Origin: Sulfurimonas crateris
GTDB taxonomy: Bacteria; Campylobacterota; Campylobacteria; Campylobacterales; Sulfurimonadaceae
DNA: 64,000 nt
Assembly (NCBI RefSeq): GCF_005217605.1
Contig: NZ_SZPX01000006.1
Location: 62,001 to 126,000 of the forward strand
Direction: 5' to 3'
The notes below the pieces were generated by a model. The model saw only the letters and a list, made by a program, of their open reading frames with translations, was not told the origin of the DNA and did not search any database. The first letter of the stretch is position 1. The number at the start of each line of letters is the position of its first letter. Both the position numbers and the translations under genes were made by a program. Of this stretch, positions 28,522 through 36,699 are shown in pieces.

Positions 28522-29328
28522 CTACATTATAAAATATGATATAAGCATAATTGCAAATACCTTTGTCAGCAATATCAGTGTCGTTCCTATTATGTTACCG
28601 ATCTGGCAACTTGTGCAAGAGGTAAATTTTTTACCTTCATACTGGGCATAAAAGAAATATATAATATTTAAAGTTATAGTAGCAAAAAAGAGAGATTTTT
28701 GATAACCCCATAACTCTTGCGAACTCTCTTCGGACATAAATAGTGAAGCAACAACAAAAACCAGCATTACAATCATCGTAATATTAACAGCTTTAACTAT
28801 GTAATCCCTGTTGAATTTTGTAGGACAAGCCTCTGAAATTGCAATATTGCTTCCAAAATCGAGTTTTTTTTCAAAGAGCTTCTTCTCTTCCTTATTTAAC
28901 TTGTTGAAAAAACTTGACCCAAAAGTATAGTCGATTTTTCTCTGAAGTAAAATACTAAAAGCTCCATCTGCCTTTAGGGAGTGCTGATTTGTCCCCCTGT
29001 CCTGATAAACAACGGTTATATGCTCATACCTCGTTACATTAGCGCTTAATCCGGGGAAATAAGCTGTTCTCTCTAGGGTTGTAACCCTTCCGCCGTTGCT
29101 TATGATCCTTGGATTTATCAGCTCTAAAAACTCTCCATCCTCTTTTTTAATAACCACGACATTATAATAACTTCCTATCTGAAACGCAGCAAGACCATCT
29201 AAAGAGTTTGCTTCAATAGTATCTTTTAAATCTTCAATCAAAGAGAGTATCTCTTCATTAAACACTCTTACATCTGTTGCATATTGTACACTTGGCGGGG
29301 TTGGATAGGTAATTATTTCTCTAATCAT
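28522..29328 (-). CDS. Degenerate peptide deformylase domain fused to membrane helices, 268 aa
   Basis: Residues 1-165 follow the peptide deformylase fold: motif 1 is present as DGLAAFQIG (consensus GLAAPQIG), motif 2 is reduced to FPGLSAN where EGCLS should be, and motif 3 reads LLQRKIDYTFG where QHEMDHLxG should be. The cysteine and both histidine metal ligands and the catalytic glutamate are all replaced, so deformylase activity is not expected. About residues 178-268 add three membrane helices, which deformylases lack, with CTSCQ between helices 2 and 3. It lies between the Sqr unit and a hybrid kinase gene on the same strand. A sensory, binding or anchoring role is possible; none is shown. 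Confidence 0.75.
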   Translation of the reverse strand: MIREIITYPTPPSVQYATDVRVFNEEILSLIEDLKDTIEANSLDGLAAFQIGSYYNVVVIKKEDGEFLELINPRIISNGGRVTTLERTAYFPGLSANVTRYEHITVVYQDRGTNQHSLKADGAFSILLQRKIDYTFGSSFFNKLNKEEKKLFEKKLDFGSNIAISEACPTKFNRDYIVKAVNITMIVMLVFVVASLFMSEESSQELWGYQKSLFFATITLNIIYFFYAQYEGKKFTSCTSCQIGNIIGTTLILLTKVFAIMLISYFIM

Positions 29329-29366
29329 AAAGGTACCTTATTTGGGTATCAGATCTAAACAGACAC

Positions 29367-29390
29367 AGAGCAGGAAAACTTTCCTACTCT
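29367..29390 (-). terminator. Hairpin downstream of the Sqr-linked small gene
   Basis: AGAG-AGGAAA pairs with TTTCCT-CTCT with one bulge per arm, 15 bases after the stop of the 54-residue gene. No long T-tract follows, so it may be a weak terminator or RNA-stabilising stem. Confidence 0.45.
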
Positions 29391-29405
29391 GCACTTTTAA
29401 AGAAG

Positions 29406-29570
29406 TTAGTGGCTTTTTCTTACCACTATTAACATTTTTATATTGATAACTATAAATCTGATAAACTGCCAGATCTTACATGTTCTTAATTTTATAGCAA
29501 ATTTTCCCGGTGTCATTGTCGTAAAATTTTTGCCGTATGCCTTAATATTGTGTTCTGCTTTCTTTTCCAT
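29406..29570 (-). CDS. Small basic protein downstream of sqr, 54 aa
   Basis: ATG at 29570 has a strong AAAGGAG ribosome site at ideal spacing, and the frame runs 54 codons to TAA at 29406-29408. It starts 21 bases after the sqr stop and so is probably co-transcribed. The product has a basic N-terminus and an amphipathic or membrane-associated C-terminal stretch, WQFIRFIVINIKMLIVVRKS, ending in histidine, with one cysteine at residue 31. I do not recognise a family. Association with the membrane near Sqr is a reasonable guess. Confidence 0.65.
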   Translation of the reverse strand: MEKKAEHNIKAYGKNFTTMTPGKFAIKLRTCKIWQFIRFIVINIKMLIVVRKSH

Positions 29571-29591
29571 ATTATGTATCTCCTTTGATGT

Positions 29592-31061
29592 CTATTCGGG
29601 AATCATTGTCCAGCCGGCTTTTAGCTTGGCTTTCCAGATGAAGAGGTGGTGAAGGATATGTTTGATCCAGTGACCAGCAAGACCGATCTCACCGAATGTA
29701 TAGTCTGTATCACGACCTGTTCCAGGGTATTTTTCAAAGTCAGGAACAACAGGGTAGATAGTCATTGCAGCGGCTGTTCCGTCAAATATGCCCTTTCCTG
29801 CCGAAGCGACACAAGCAGCACCCATGTGAGCCATAGAAGCTTCATGCAGAGGAGCATTCTCTCCCTTTAAAATTCTGTCGCAAATACTATGCGCAACCGC
29901 TTTTCCGATAATGCCTGATGGCATACCTGTTCTTGGAGGAGTGGGACTAATAGGAGTTCCGTTTGGTGAGCTCATAGGTTTGCTAATCGGGTGTGGAGGC
30001 GCGAACGCTATGCCGCATGCAAACATATTTGAGTATGTCGGGTTTTGGTAAGTTTTCGGCCAATCGCTTGCACTCCAGTTCTCGTAAGAGCCTGCAGAGT
30101 AGTTAGCATCTACTTTCATAAAACCGTTTGGAGCAAAAACCGTATCGGTAATATCTGAACCGTCTTTACCGTAAGCCTTAAGACCCACACCCGCAAAAGG
30201 AGGGATCAGCATTGAGAAGTCAAACTCCTCTTCACCCATTGAACCATCAAGCAGCTCATAGTGCACCTTTCCTTTTTCAACTTTGTTTACATGAGCGCCT
30301 ATTATCCAGTCAACATCTCTCTCCGTAAATAGAGACTCTGCAAAGATCTTTGAGCTGACCGCAAATCCCATACTCTTCATATGAAGTCCGCCAACCCCGA
30401 AATCGCCCAAGAAAGACTCGTTTGATATCCACTTTATATCAGCCATATCGCGAACACCGGCTTTTTTAAGCTCATGTTCAATATTGAAAATATACTCAAA
30501 AGCGGCACCTTGACATGTACACATACCGTGTCCCGTACCTATTAAAAACTTTTGACGCTCGCCCTGCTTCATCTTCTGGATGCACTTTTGAAACTCTTCA
30601 TTTGCATGAACAGCGTGATCTGCCGTACAAACTGAGACTGTAAATTCACCTAAACCGTTTGCATCACCAAGACCCTCAGTTGCGCCAAAGTTTAGTTTTG
30701 GACCTGTCGCGTTAATCAAGTAGTCATACTCTACATTTTCAACTTCGCCCTCGCGTCCTGCAAGCGTATACTCGATAGTAACAAAAGGCTTATCGCTCGA
30801 CTCTACACCCTCAGGATTTATTGAGACGGCCTTTGCCTGTTTGTAGTTGATGCCCGCTTTTGCATAAACCGGAGCCAGATCAAAAGTGACCTCCTCCTTG
30901 CTCATCTCACCGACACCGACCCAGATATTTGATGGAATCCAGTTCCATTTTGAATTTGGGGTAACAACCACTACCTCATGGGCAGAGCCTAACCATTTTG
31001 CGGCAAAGGTAGCAGCAGTGTGACCTGAAACTCCTCCGCCAAGAACAACTAATCTAGCCAT
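29592..31061 (-). CDS. sqr: Sulfide:quinone oxidoreductase, 489 aa
   Basis: FAD-dependent enzyme that oxidises sulfide to sulfane sulfur and reduces quinone at the membrane. The dinucleotide motif VVLGGGVSGHTAATFAAK opens the chain; SVCTADHAVHA (about 150) and GTGHGMCTCQGAAFEY (about 185) supply candidate redox cysteines, and the C-terminal FIWKAKLKAGWTMIPE is amphipathic, as expected for peripheral membrane attachment. Glycine/proline-rich APPHPISKPMSSPNGTPISP is an unusual insertion. Several Sqr types exist in sulfur-oxidising Campylobacterota; the type is not assigned here. Related flavocytochrome-c-like reductases are the alternative. AAAGGA precedes the ATG. Confidence 0.82.
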   Translation of the reverse strand: MARLVVLGGGVSGHTAATFAAKWLGSAHEVVVVTPNSKWNWIPSNIWVGVGEMSKEEVTFDLAPVYAKAGINYKQAKAVSINPEGVESSDKPFVTIEYTLAGREGEVENVEYDYLINATGPKLNFGATEGLGDANGLGEFTVSVCTADHAVHANEEFQKCIQKMKQGERQKFLIGTGHGMCTCQGAAFEYIFNIEHELKKAGVRDMADIKWISNESFLGDFGVGGLHMKSMGFAVSSKIFAESLFTERDVDWIIGAHVNKVEKGKVHYELLDGSMGEEEFDFSMLIPPFAGVGLKAYGKDGSDITDTVFAPNGFMKVDANYSAGSYENWSASDWPKTYQNPTYSNMFACGIAFAPPHPISKPMSSPNGTPISPTPPRTGMPSGIIGKAVAHSICDRILKGENAPLHEASMAHMGAACVASAGKGIFDGTAAAMTIYPVVPDFEKYPGTGRDTDYTFGEIGLAGHWIKHILHHLFIWKAKLKAGWTMIPE

Positions 31062-31151
31062 TATAATAGATCCTTTGTATTATGTTTTAGTATAAAACCT
31101 GCCACTATAGTATCTTAAAACTGTCAAGAGAGTCTTTACAATTTATTATAA

Positions 31152-33713
31152 TTAACCGTTGAGTACTTTGCTTACTATTTCATAAACATTCTTCGAAAGA
31201 GAGGGCTCTAAAAGAATTCTCTCCAACTCAGTTTTAATCAATTTTTTATTGACTTTGTTCATTTTTTTATATATCTTAAATGCTCCCGCAAGTCCTGATG
31301 CCATCTGCGGGTTTATCTTGTCGATGTCTATTATCTTATCTGCCACAAATTTATAGCCGTAGCCATCTTTGGCATGAAAGTGTTTGTAGTTTCTTGCGAA
31401 CACGCCTATTAACGAGCGGACAAGATTAGGTACAAGCTCATTGTAAGCAGGATCGTTTTGAAGTGCCATTACGCGATCAAGTGTTCCCTCTCTATGCGAT
31501 GCCGCCAAAATTGAGAAATATTTGTTCATAACAAGCGTATCTCTGTTGTATTTTTTGTAAAAATGCCCGAGAGCAACGGTTGAAAACTCTGGCGATATAT
31601 TTTCTAAAACATCAAGAGCGACTATTCTGTCAGTCATTGTCACAGAAGAGTTGTATTGAGCATTTGCAATCGCAATAACCTCATCACTCTCCAGCGCAGA
31701 GAGAAGTTTTAGAGCACGGTTTTTTATAGCTCTCTTGCCGATATTAAGAGCGTCTAGCTCCTTGGAGTCCGGAGTGTGGTTTTCATTGTAGATAACTAAA
31801 AGCTTCTCTTTAAAAGTAAGGGCGAGATGCTTCTGCAGCCTCTCTTTAGCCTCGTAAATCAGCTCAAAATCGACAACCTCCTGTCTTTGCATAATCGCGC
31901 TCACACTCGGCAGCTCCATAAGAAGCGCTTTAAATGAGTGGTCAAGTTTATCCTCGTCTAAAATGTGCCCAAAAGCGTTTACAAACTCCTCATCGATGGG
32001 CTTGCCTCTCATCATGCTCTCTATTGTCTGAAGTCCGAAAGATTGCGCCGATTCGTATCTGACATAGCTATTTGTGTCATGCTTCATCAAAAAAGCGTAA
32101 TCGTTATGCGACTGCTCGACTATTACAGGTGCGGAAAAATCCCTGTTTATGGAGAGAACAGGTTTCTTCTCTACCTTAAATGTGAACTCCTCGCTCTCTT
32201 TTGAGACGATAAGAGTTTTTGCCTCTATCTCTTTGCCGCTCTCATCCAAAAGAGCCATCTTCAGAGGAAAAAAGTATGGTTTCTGCTCGCTTCCATCAAC
32301 AGCCTTTGGAACCTTCTGCGTCAATGTCAAGCTATATTTGCCGTCCTCAAACTTCTCATCTACATGCAGCTTCGGCGTGCCAGATTGGTAGTACCACCTT
32401 TTAAACTGCTCCAGATCAATCCCGCCTGCCTCGCTAATTGCCCATAAAAAATCATCCGTTCGTACAGCTTGTCCATCAAACGCATCAAAATATAAATCCA
32501 TCGCTTTTCGGTACTTCTGCTCGCCTAAAAGAGTGTGCAGCATGCGGATAACCTCAGCACCCTTCTCATAAACCGTAGCCGTGTAGAAGTTGTTTATCGC
32601 CATGTAGGAGTCGGGCTGGATAGGGTGTGCGGTCGGCGAAGCATCCTCCACGAACTGCCTCTCTCTCAGGGCATCTACATCTTCGATGCGCTGCACCTCT
32701 TTTGAGTTTAGATCAGCCGAAAAACACTGGTCGCGAAAGACCGTCAAACCCTCTTTTAAAGTAAGCTGGAACCAATCTCTGCATGTGATGCGGTTTCCCG
32801 TCCAGTTGTGAAAATACTCATGCGCAATAACGCTCTGAATTCCCATGAAGTTGGCATCTGTTGCACTGTCTTCATCTGCTAGGACATAAGCGGAGTTGAA
32901 GATATTTAATCCCTTATTCTCCATCGCTCCCATATTAAAGCTATCGACTGCGACTATATTATAAAGCTCCAAATCATACTCACGCCCGTAAACCTCCTCA
33001 TCCCACTTCATCGCATCTTTTAGTGCTTTCATAGCATGTTTGCACTTCGACTCGTTTCCTCTGTCGGTGTAGATATAGAGTCTTACATATTTGCCGCTTG
33101 CAGTTACAAACTTATCTTGCACAACTCCCAAATCTCCCGCAACAAGTGCGAAAAGGTAGGACGGTTTTGGATGCGGGTCAAACCATGTAGCACCGTGTCT
33201 GCCGTCGTCGAGCTTAAAGTTTGACTCTCTATTTCCGTTACTCAGCAAAACAGGGTAACGCTCTTTATCTGCCACAAGAGTCGTCTTAAAAACCGCCATA
33301 ACATCAGGACGGTCTAGGTAGGGAGTAATGCGTCTAAAGCCCTCAGGCTCGTTTTGCGTACAGAAGATATTTCCAGACTTGTAAAGCCCCTCAAGTTCGC
33401 TGTTTAACTGCGGATAGATTTTGTTGATGATTATAAGCTTAAACGCATCTCCAACATCTAAAACTCTCAAATGCTCATCCTCTATGACATATCTCTTCTC
33501 GGGGAGCTTTTCATCATCAAGGTAGATCTCTAAGAGTTCAAGATCTATGCTGTCAAGCACTAAATCCTTAGCACCCGCATCCACTCTCTCAATGCTCATA
33601 AGGTTTGTAACCTGTGTATGCTCTTCGTAAAGTTCAAATACAAGATCGCAGGTTTTAACGGTGAATTTGGGTGCTTTATAATCTTTTAGGTAAATACTCT
33701 CTGCTCTGCTCAT
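31152..33713 (-). CDS. pepN: Aminopeptidase N (M1 family), 853 aa
   Basis: Zinc aminopeptidase removing N-terminal residues from peptides in the cytoplasm. The substrate-binding GAMEN motif appears as MGAMENKGLNIF and the zinc site as HEYFHNWTGNRITCRDW with the downstream glutamate in LKEGLTVFRD, around residues 260-325. The remainder follows the four-domain layout of bacterial PepN, including the C-terminal helical superhelix, and length is normal. Monocistronic; start ATG 33713 after an AAAGAG site. Confidence 0.95.
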   Translation of the reverse strand: MSRAESIYLKDYKAPKFTVKTCDLVFELYEEHTQVTNLMSIERVDAGAKDLVLDSIDLELLEIYLDDEKLPEKRYVIEDEHLRVLDVGDAFKLIIINKIYPQLNSELEGLYKSGNIFCTQNEPEGFRRITPYLDRPDVMAVFKTTLVADKERYPVLLSNGNRESNFKLDDGRHGATWFDPHPKPSYLFALVAGDLGVVQDKFVTASGKYVRLYIYTDRGNESKCKHAMKALKDAMKWDEEVYGREYDLELYNIVAVDSFNMGAMENKGLNIFNSAYVLADEDSATDANFMGIQSVIAHEYFHNWTGNRITCRDWFQLTLKEGLTVFRDQCFSADLNSKEVQRIEDVDALRERQFVEDASPTAHPIQPDSYMAINNFYTATVYEKGAEVIRMLHTLLGEQKYRKAMDLYFDAFDGQAVRTDDFLWAISEAGGIDLEQFKRWYYQSGTPKLHVDEKFEDGKYSLTLTQKVPKAVDGSEQKPYFFPLKMALLDESGKEIEAKTLIVSKESEEFTFKVEKKPVLSINRDFSAPVIVEQSHNDYAFLMKHDTNSYVRYESAQSFGLQTIESMMRGKPIDEEFVNAFGHILDEDKLDHSFKALLMELPSVSAIMQRQEVVDFELIYEAKERLQKHLALTFKEKLLVIYNENHTPDSKELDALNIGKRAIKNRALKLLSALESDEVIAIANAQYNSSVTMTDRIVALDVLENISPEFSTVALGHFYKKYNRDTLVMNKYFSILAASHREGTLDRVMALQNDPAYNELVPNLVRSLIGVFARNYKHFHAKDGYGYKFVADKIIDIDKINPQMASGLAGAFKIYKKMNKVNKKLIKTELERILLEPSLSKNVYEIVSKVLNG

Positions 33714-33894
33714 AATTTCTCTTTAATTTTTTTATAATAATAGCATAAGAGAGTTATTTGAGGCTTATGCGGCATTTAGCCAAGATGACTTAAAACTTCT
33801 TTTTAAAAATTTTAGAGTGCCACGATATAATTTTTTTTATGCAAGTATAAATAAAATATATATAGGTTATAATTGGTCAAAAAAGAGATTTGAG

Positions 33895-34185
33895 ATGACG
33901 CTTAATTCAATAATAAATTTTTTACATGAGCATAAAGATGAACTCAAACAAGATTATTATGTTGAAGAAATAGGTGTTTTTGGCAGTTATGCAAAACATC
34001 AAGAAAAAGAGAGTAGTGATATAGATTTTTTTGTAAAATTTTCCCAAAAATCATATCGTAATCTTACAAGACTCTATGATTATTTTGAAAAAGCATTTGG
34101 TAAAAAAGTTGACATAATTACTGAACATAAAAACATGAGACCTTCCCTTCGCAGAGAGATACAAAGCAGTATTATTTATGGATAA
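33895..34185 (+). CDS. mntA: MntA-type nucleotidyltransferase antitoxin, 96 aa
   Basis: Minimal nucleotidyltransferase with the full catalytic signature GSX10DXD, read as GSYAKHQEKESSDID. In HepT/MntA (type VII) toxin-antitoxin pairs this enzyme adds AMP units to a tyrosine of the HEPN toxin and so neutralises it. I choose ATG at 33895, after an AGAGATTTGAG ribosome site and 22 bases after a TATAAT at 33868-33873; an in-frame ATG at 33817 lies upstream of that promoter. The gene overlaps the toxin gene by 8 bases. Lower GC than the surroundings suggests an acquired module. Confidence 0.85.
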   Translation: MTLNSIINFLHEHKDELKQDYYVEEIGVFGSYAKHQEKESSDIDFFVKFSQKSYRNLTRLYDYFEKAFGKKVDIITEHKNMRPSLRREIQSSIIYG

Positions 34186-34543
34186 GTTGTCAATCATAGA
34201 ACTTTTAGACTATATTTTAGAGAGCATTTCTATAATCAGACGCAGGTTTGAAAATATTAAATCTTGCGATGATTTTATAAATTCTGACGATGGAATAGAT
34301 AAGCTGGATGCTATCTCTATGCGTTTACAATCTATTGGCGAAGCCCTAAAAAATATTTATAAAGCAGACAAAGAGCTCTTGGAAAAAGTAAAAAATGCCT
34401 CCTACTGGAGCCAAATCATAAAACTACGTGAGATAATTTCACACCACTATATCGACATTGATTCAGAAATAATATTTGATATTTGCGAGAATGAATTAAC
34501 TGAACTTGAAGAATCAATCAATAAGGCAAAAACTGTTATTTAA
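34178..34543 (+). CDS. hepT: HepT-type HEPN ribonuclease toxin, 121 aa
   Basis: All-helical HEPN (DUF86) protein. The active site and modification motif RX4HXY is intact as REIISHHY near residues 91-98: arginine and histidine form the RNase site and the tyrosine is the residue AMPylated by MntA in characterised pairs. The start overlaps mntA by 8 bases, ensuring coupled synthesis with the antitoxin first. Likely a metal-independent RNase acting in the cytoplasm when MntA is limiting; target unknown. Preservation of both signatures indicates a functional pair. Confidence 0.87.
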   Translation: MDKLSIIELLDYILESISIIRRRFENIKSCDDFINSDDGIDKLDAISMRLQSIGEALKNIYKADKELLEKVKNASYWSQIIKLREIISHHYIDIDSEIIFDICENELTELEESINKAKTVI

Positions 34544-34674
34544 TACAATCTTCTAATTAAAGTAGTCTGTCCCCCTTTGTACCCTATAAAATTTACATTT
34601 CCTAACTTCTGCAAACATCCGCACAAAAACCGTGAAAATAAAGAAAATCTTGTTGTTTAAGCATTTATTAATAA

Positions 34675-34682
34675 GGGGGGGG
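34675..34682 (+). repeat. G8 homopolymer at a promoter
   Basis: Eight consecutive G bases in otherwise AT-rich DNA, 18 bases upstream of a TTAAAAT -10 candidate at 34701-34707 and 36 bases before the ATG at 34719. The tract sits where a -35 element would be. Poly-G tracts are the main phase-variation device in Campylobacter and Helicobacter. Confidence 0.6.
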
Positions 34683-34718
34683 TAAAGTTTTTGTTTTATT
34701 TTAAAATAAAGGTCGTAA

Positions 34719-35309
34719 ATGGGTTTATTATCAGAGGGATATATTAAAATTGAAAATGATACGCAATTGGCGTACTATGAACATGTATTGGAAAATCTTG
34801 CCGCGAAAGAGGTTTCAGCGTTATTTATATTGAACAATATAGTGGCAATCATTGCCTTGTTGTTGTCAATTGGTGCAATGATGACGTCATTTACTCAAAA
34901 CGAAAATCTACACAGTTGGTATGTGCAGGCTCCTATAATTGTTGTTTTGCTAGTTGTACTTTATTATGGAGTATATGCAGAATATACCCACCGTAAAGAG
35001 AAGCGAGAGCTTCCAAAAATGATAGCAATTGTACAAAATGCAATAGAGTGTTATAAAAAAAACAAAGGAAAACAAATGAAAATTCAAATGCAAATCAACT
35101 GTGAGTTTGATTTATGTGAAATTAAATCAAACTTAGAAAATAAGAAACAATTCCTAAACAATGAAATTGTTCTTGACTATGTTAAAAAACACTTATTAGA
35201 AGATTCGATAAATTCAGCAGAATTTATAAAAACATCTACTGGGGAAAAAGGAAACAAAGGTTTTTTAAATCAGCAAATATCAGAATTTGAGAAGAAGTTC
35301 TCAATATGA
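34719..35309 (+). CDS. Hypothetical membrane protein with two helices, 196 aa
   Basis: Two membrane segments (about residues 36-58 and 69-90) in the N-terminal half, then a long basic and polar cytoplasmic tail (KNKGKQMKIQMQINCEF) with likely helical structure. No recognised domain. AAAGG precedes the ATG; the G8 tract lies in its promoter. Its stop overlaps the start of the Sel1 gene (ATGA), so the two form an operon. It belongs to the low-GC accessory stretch that starts with the toxin-antitoxin pair. Confidence 0.65.
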   Translation: MGLLSEGYIKIENDTQLAYYEHVLENLAAKEVSALFILNNIVAIIALLLSIGAMMTSFTQNENLHSWYVQAPIIVVLLVVLYYGVYAEYTHRKEKRELPKMIAIVQNAIECYKKNKGKQMKIQMQINCEFDLCEIKSNLENKKQFLNNEIVLDYVKKHLLEDSINSAEFIKTSTGEKGNKGFLNQQISEFEKKFSI

Positions 35310-35881
35310 AAAAGCTACTAGTATTTTTTTTATTTATTAATAGCTTATTTGCTTATGAAAATGACGATGCACACAAATATGGGATAGTCTATTATGTTAC
35401 GAAAGATTATGAGAAGTCAAAACTTGCTTTTGAACAGTCAATTTCTAACTGTCCAAAATGCAATACAGATTCATATTTTTACCTTGCATTGCATTATACG
35501 TATAATCGTGGAACAGAAAAAAATCTTCAAAAAGCATTTGAACTTTATTTAAAAGGTTCAGAACTTGGGTCTGCTGCAGCTCAATATGGATTGGCAGAAC
35601 AGTATAGATGGGGTACTGGCACCGCACAAGACACACAAAAAGCGGTATATTGGTTTAAAAAAGCTATCGAACAAAAAACTGACGACGCTTCTGTGGAATC
35701 AATGTTGAACCTTGGAGTTGTCTATTACAATGGAGAGGGAAATGTTGCTGTAGATAAAAAACTTGCGTATAAGTATTTGATAAAATGTGTAGACTCAGAT
35801 CTGTCTGTTCCTGGAGCACAGGAGACCTGTCAAAAAAATCTTGATATTATATGCAACGAGAGCCCTTGGGCGTGTAAGTAA
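35306..35881 (+). CDS. Secreted Sel1-repeat, cysteine-containing protein, 191 aa
   Basis: Signal peptide MKKLLVFFLFINSLFA, then helical Sel1/TPR-like repeats; the clearest are AAAQYGLAEQYRWGTGTAQD and SMLNLGVVYYNGEGNVAVD, each with the A..G..Y..G.G pattern. Cysteines occur as CPKC near residue 49 and five more towards the C-terminus, which suggests disulfides as in the Helicobacter cysteine-rich (Hcp) proteins. Probably periplasmic, acting in protein binding. Translation is coupled to the upstream membrane protein, which may be its partner. Confidence 0.8.
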   Translation: MKKLLVFFLFINSLFAYENDDAHKYGIVYYVTKDYEKSKLAFEQSISNCPKCNTDSYFYLALHYTYNRGTEKNLQKAFELYLKGSELGSAAAQYGLAEQYRWGTGTAQDTQKAVYWFKKAIEQKTDDASVESMLNLGVVYYNGEGNVAVDKKLAYKYLIKCVDSDLSVPGAQETCQKNLDIICNESPWACK

Positions 35882-35903
35882 AGTTTAGCTAGTATCTCTT
35901 TTT

Positions 35904-35936
35904 CCTCGTTCCCACTTTTCAAGTGGGAATGCATAC
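35904..35936 (+). repeat. REP-like hairpin, copy 1
   Basis: CCTCG followed by the inverted repeat TTCCCACTT-TTC-AAGTGGGAA (35909-35929) and GCATAC. The same CTCG-TTCCCAC ... GTGGGAA layout recurs twice at 36514-36599, so this is a dispersed element, which may also act as a transcriptional stop for the Sel1 operon. Confidence 0.6.
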
Positions 35937-35973
35937 TTAATCTGCATCTTTAAAATACTAAAAAGGCCTCTAC

Positions 35974-36477
35974 ATGTTAAAAAAATCTGCACTCTCAAGC
36001 CTCTTGACTCTGTCGTTAGCGTCAAGCCTTATGGCAGAGAGTTATGTCTATGTCGGTGCATCAAAAACGTATTTGATGGATGAGCAGTCAACAACCACTT
36101 TTAGCATCGGCTATGGTTTTAGCAAAGTCTTTAGCAACTGCGTTATGGCTGGGTTTAGTACTTCATATCATCAGGGCGATTATGAGGACAGCAGTGCCTC
36201 AGACAGTTCTTGGTTTAATGGTATTGGAGTTGATTTTCACTTAGGCTACAGCCCTACAAAACCGCTTGCACTCTACGGTATAGCAGGGTATCAGATGCAA
36301 GCAATCAGCTCAAGCACATCGGCAGGTGGTTTTGGTTATGGAGCTGGAGTCTCTTATAAGTTTTTTGAACATGTAGCACTAGCACTGGAGTACAGAACAT
36401 ATGATATGGAAGTGCCAAGTTTGAACTATAACTACGACTATGACACAATGGATGCGCTTATCCGTTTTGTGTGGTAG
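35974..36477 (+). CDS. Small outer-membrane beta-barrel protein, 167 aa
   Basis: Signal peptide (MLKKSALSSLLTLSLASSLMA) followed by alternating polar/hydrophobic strands rich in glycine and aromatic residues (YVYVGASKTY, FGYGAGVSYKFF, VALALEYRTYDM) and a C-terminal phenylalanine-valine-tryptophan (LIRFVW), the pattern of an eight-stranded OmpA-like or OmpX-like barrel. No OmpA peptidoglycan domain. Function unknown. It is flanked on both sides by REP-like hairpins. Confidence 0.8.
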   Translation: MLKKSALSSLLTLSLASSLMAESYVYVGASKTYLMDEQSTTTFSIGYGFSKVFSNCVMAGFSTSYHQGDYEDSSASDSSWFNGIGVDFHLGYSPTKPLALYGIAGYQMQAISSSTSAGGFGYGAGVSYKFFEHVALALEYRTYDMEVPSLNYNYDYDTMDALIRFVW

Positions 36478-36513
36478 GAAAAACTTAAAATTGCAATAAC
36501 TACAATCTTTTAT

Positions 36514-36599
36514 CTCGCTCCCATGATCCTGCGTGGGAGTTTATACCTTCTGTCTGCTTTTACTTCATCTGCGTTCCCACGGAGACCGTGGGAACGAGG
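36514..36599. repeat. Inverted pair of REP-like hairpins, copies 2 and 3
   Basis: Copy 2: CTCG then CTCCCA (36518-36523) with partner TGGGAG (36534-36539) and TTTATACC. Copy 3 on the opposite strand: CGTTCCCACGG (36572-36582), loop AGA, CCGTGGGAACG (36586-36596), a perfect 11-pair stem, then AGG. The two face each other about 50 bases apart, as in bacterial interspersed mosaic elements. They fill most of the gap between the barrel gene and the phosphomutase promoter. Confidence 0.65.
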
Positions 36600-36699
36600 A
36601 AAAATTTAATCTATTTTATAACTCTCCTCTATTCTCCATTATCTGATTATAAGTCATTTATAGTAAAATTATATCCATAAACTACAAAAGGCAAACATA

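Noticed and set aside
28522-29328. Functional def (peptide deformylase) gene
   Set aside because: All three metal ligands and the catalytic glutamate are replaced, and membrane helices are fused; it cannot be called Def.
33817-33894. Upstream ATG extension of the MntA gene
   Set aside because: It lies before the TATAAT promoter at 33868-33873, and the extra residues do not resemble the family.
34561-34583. GTCTGTCCCCCTTT string as a transposon remnant
   Set aside because: It resembles strings I associate with REP-type transposase genes, but there is no transposase frame or second copy nearby.
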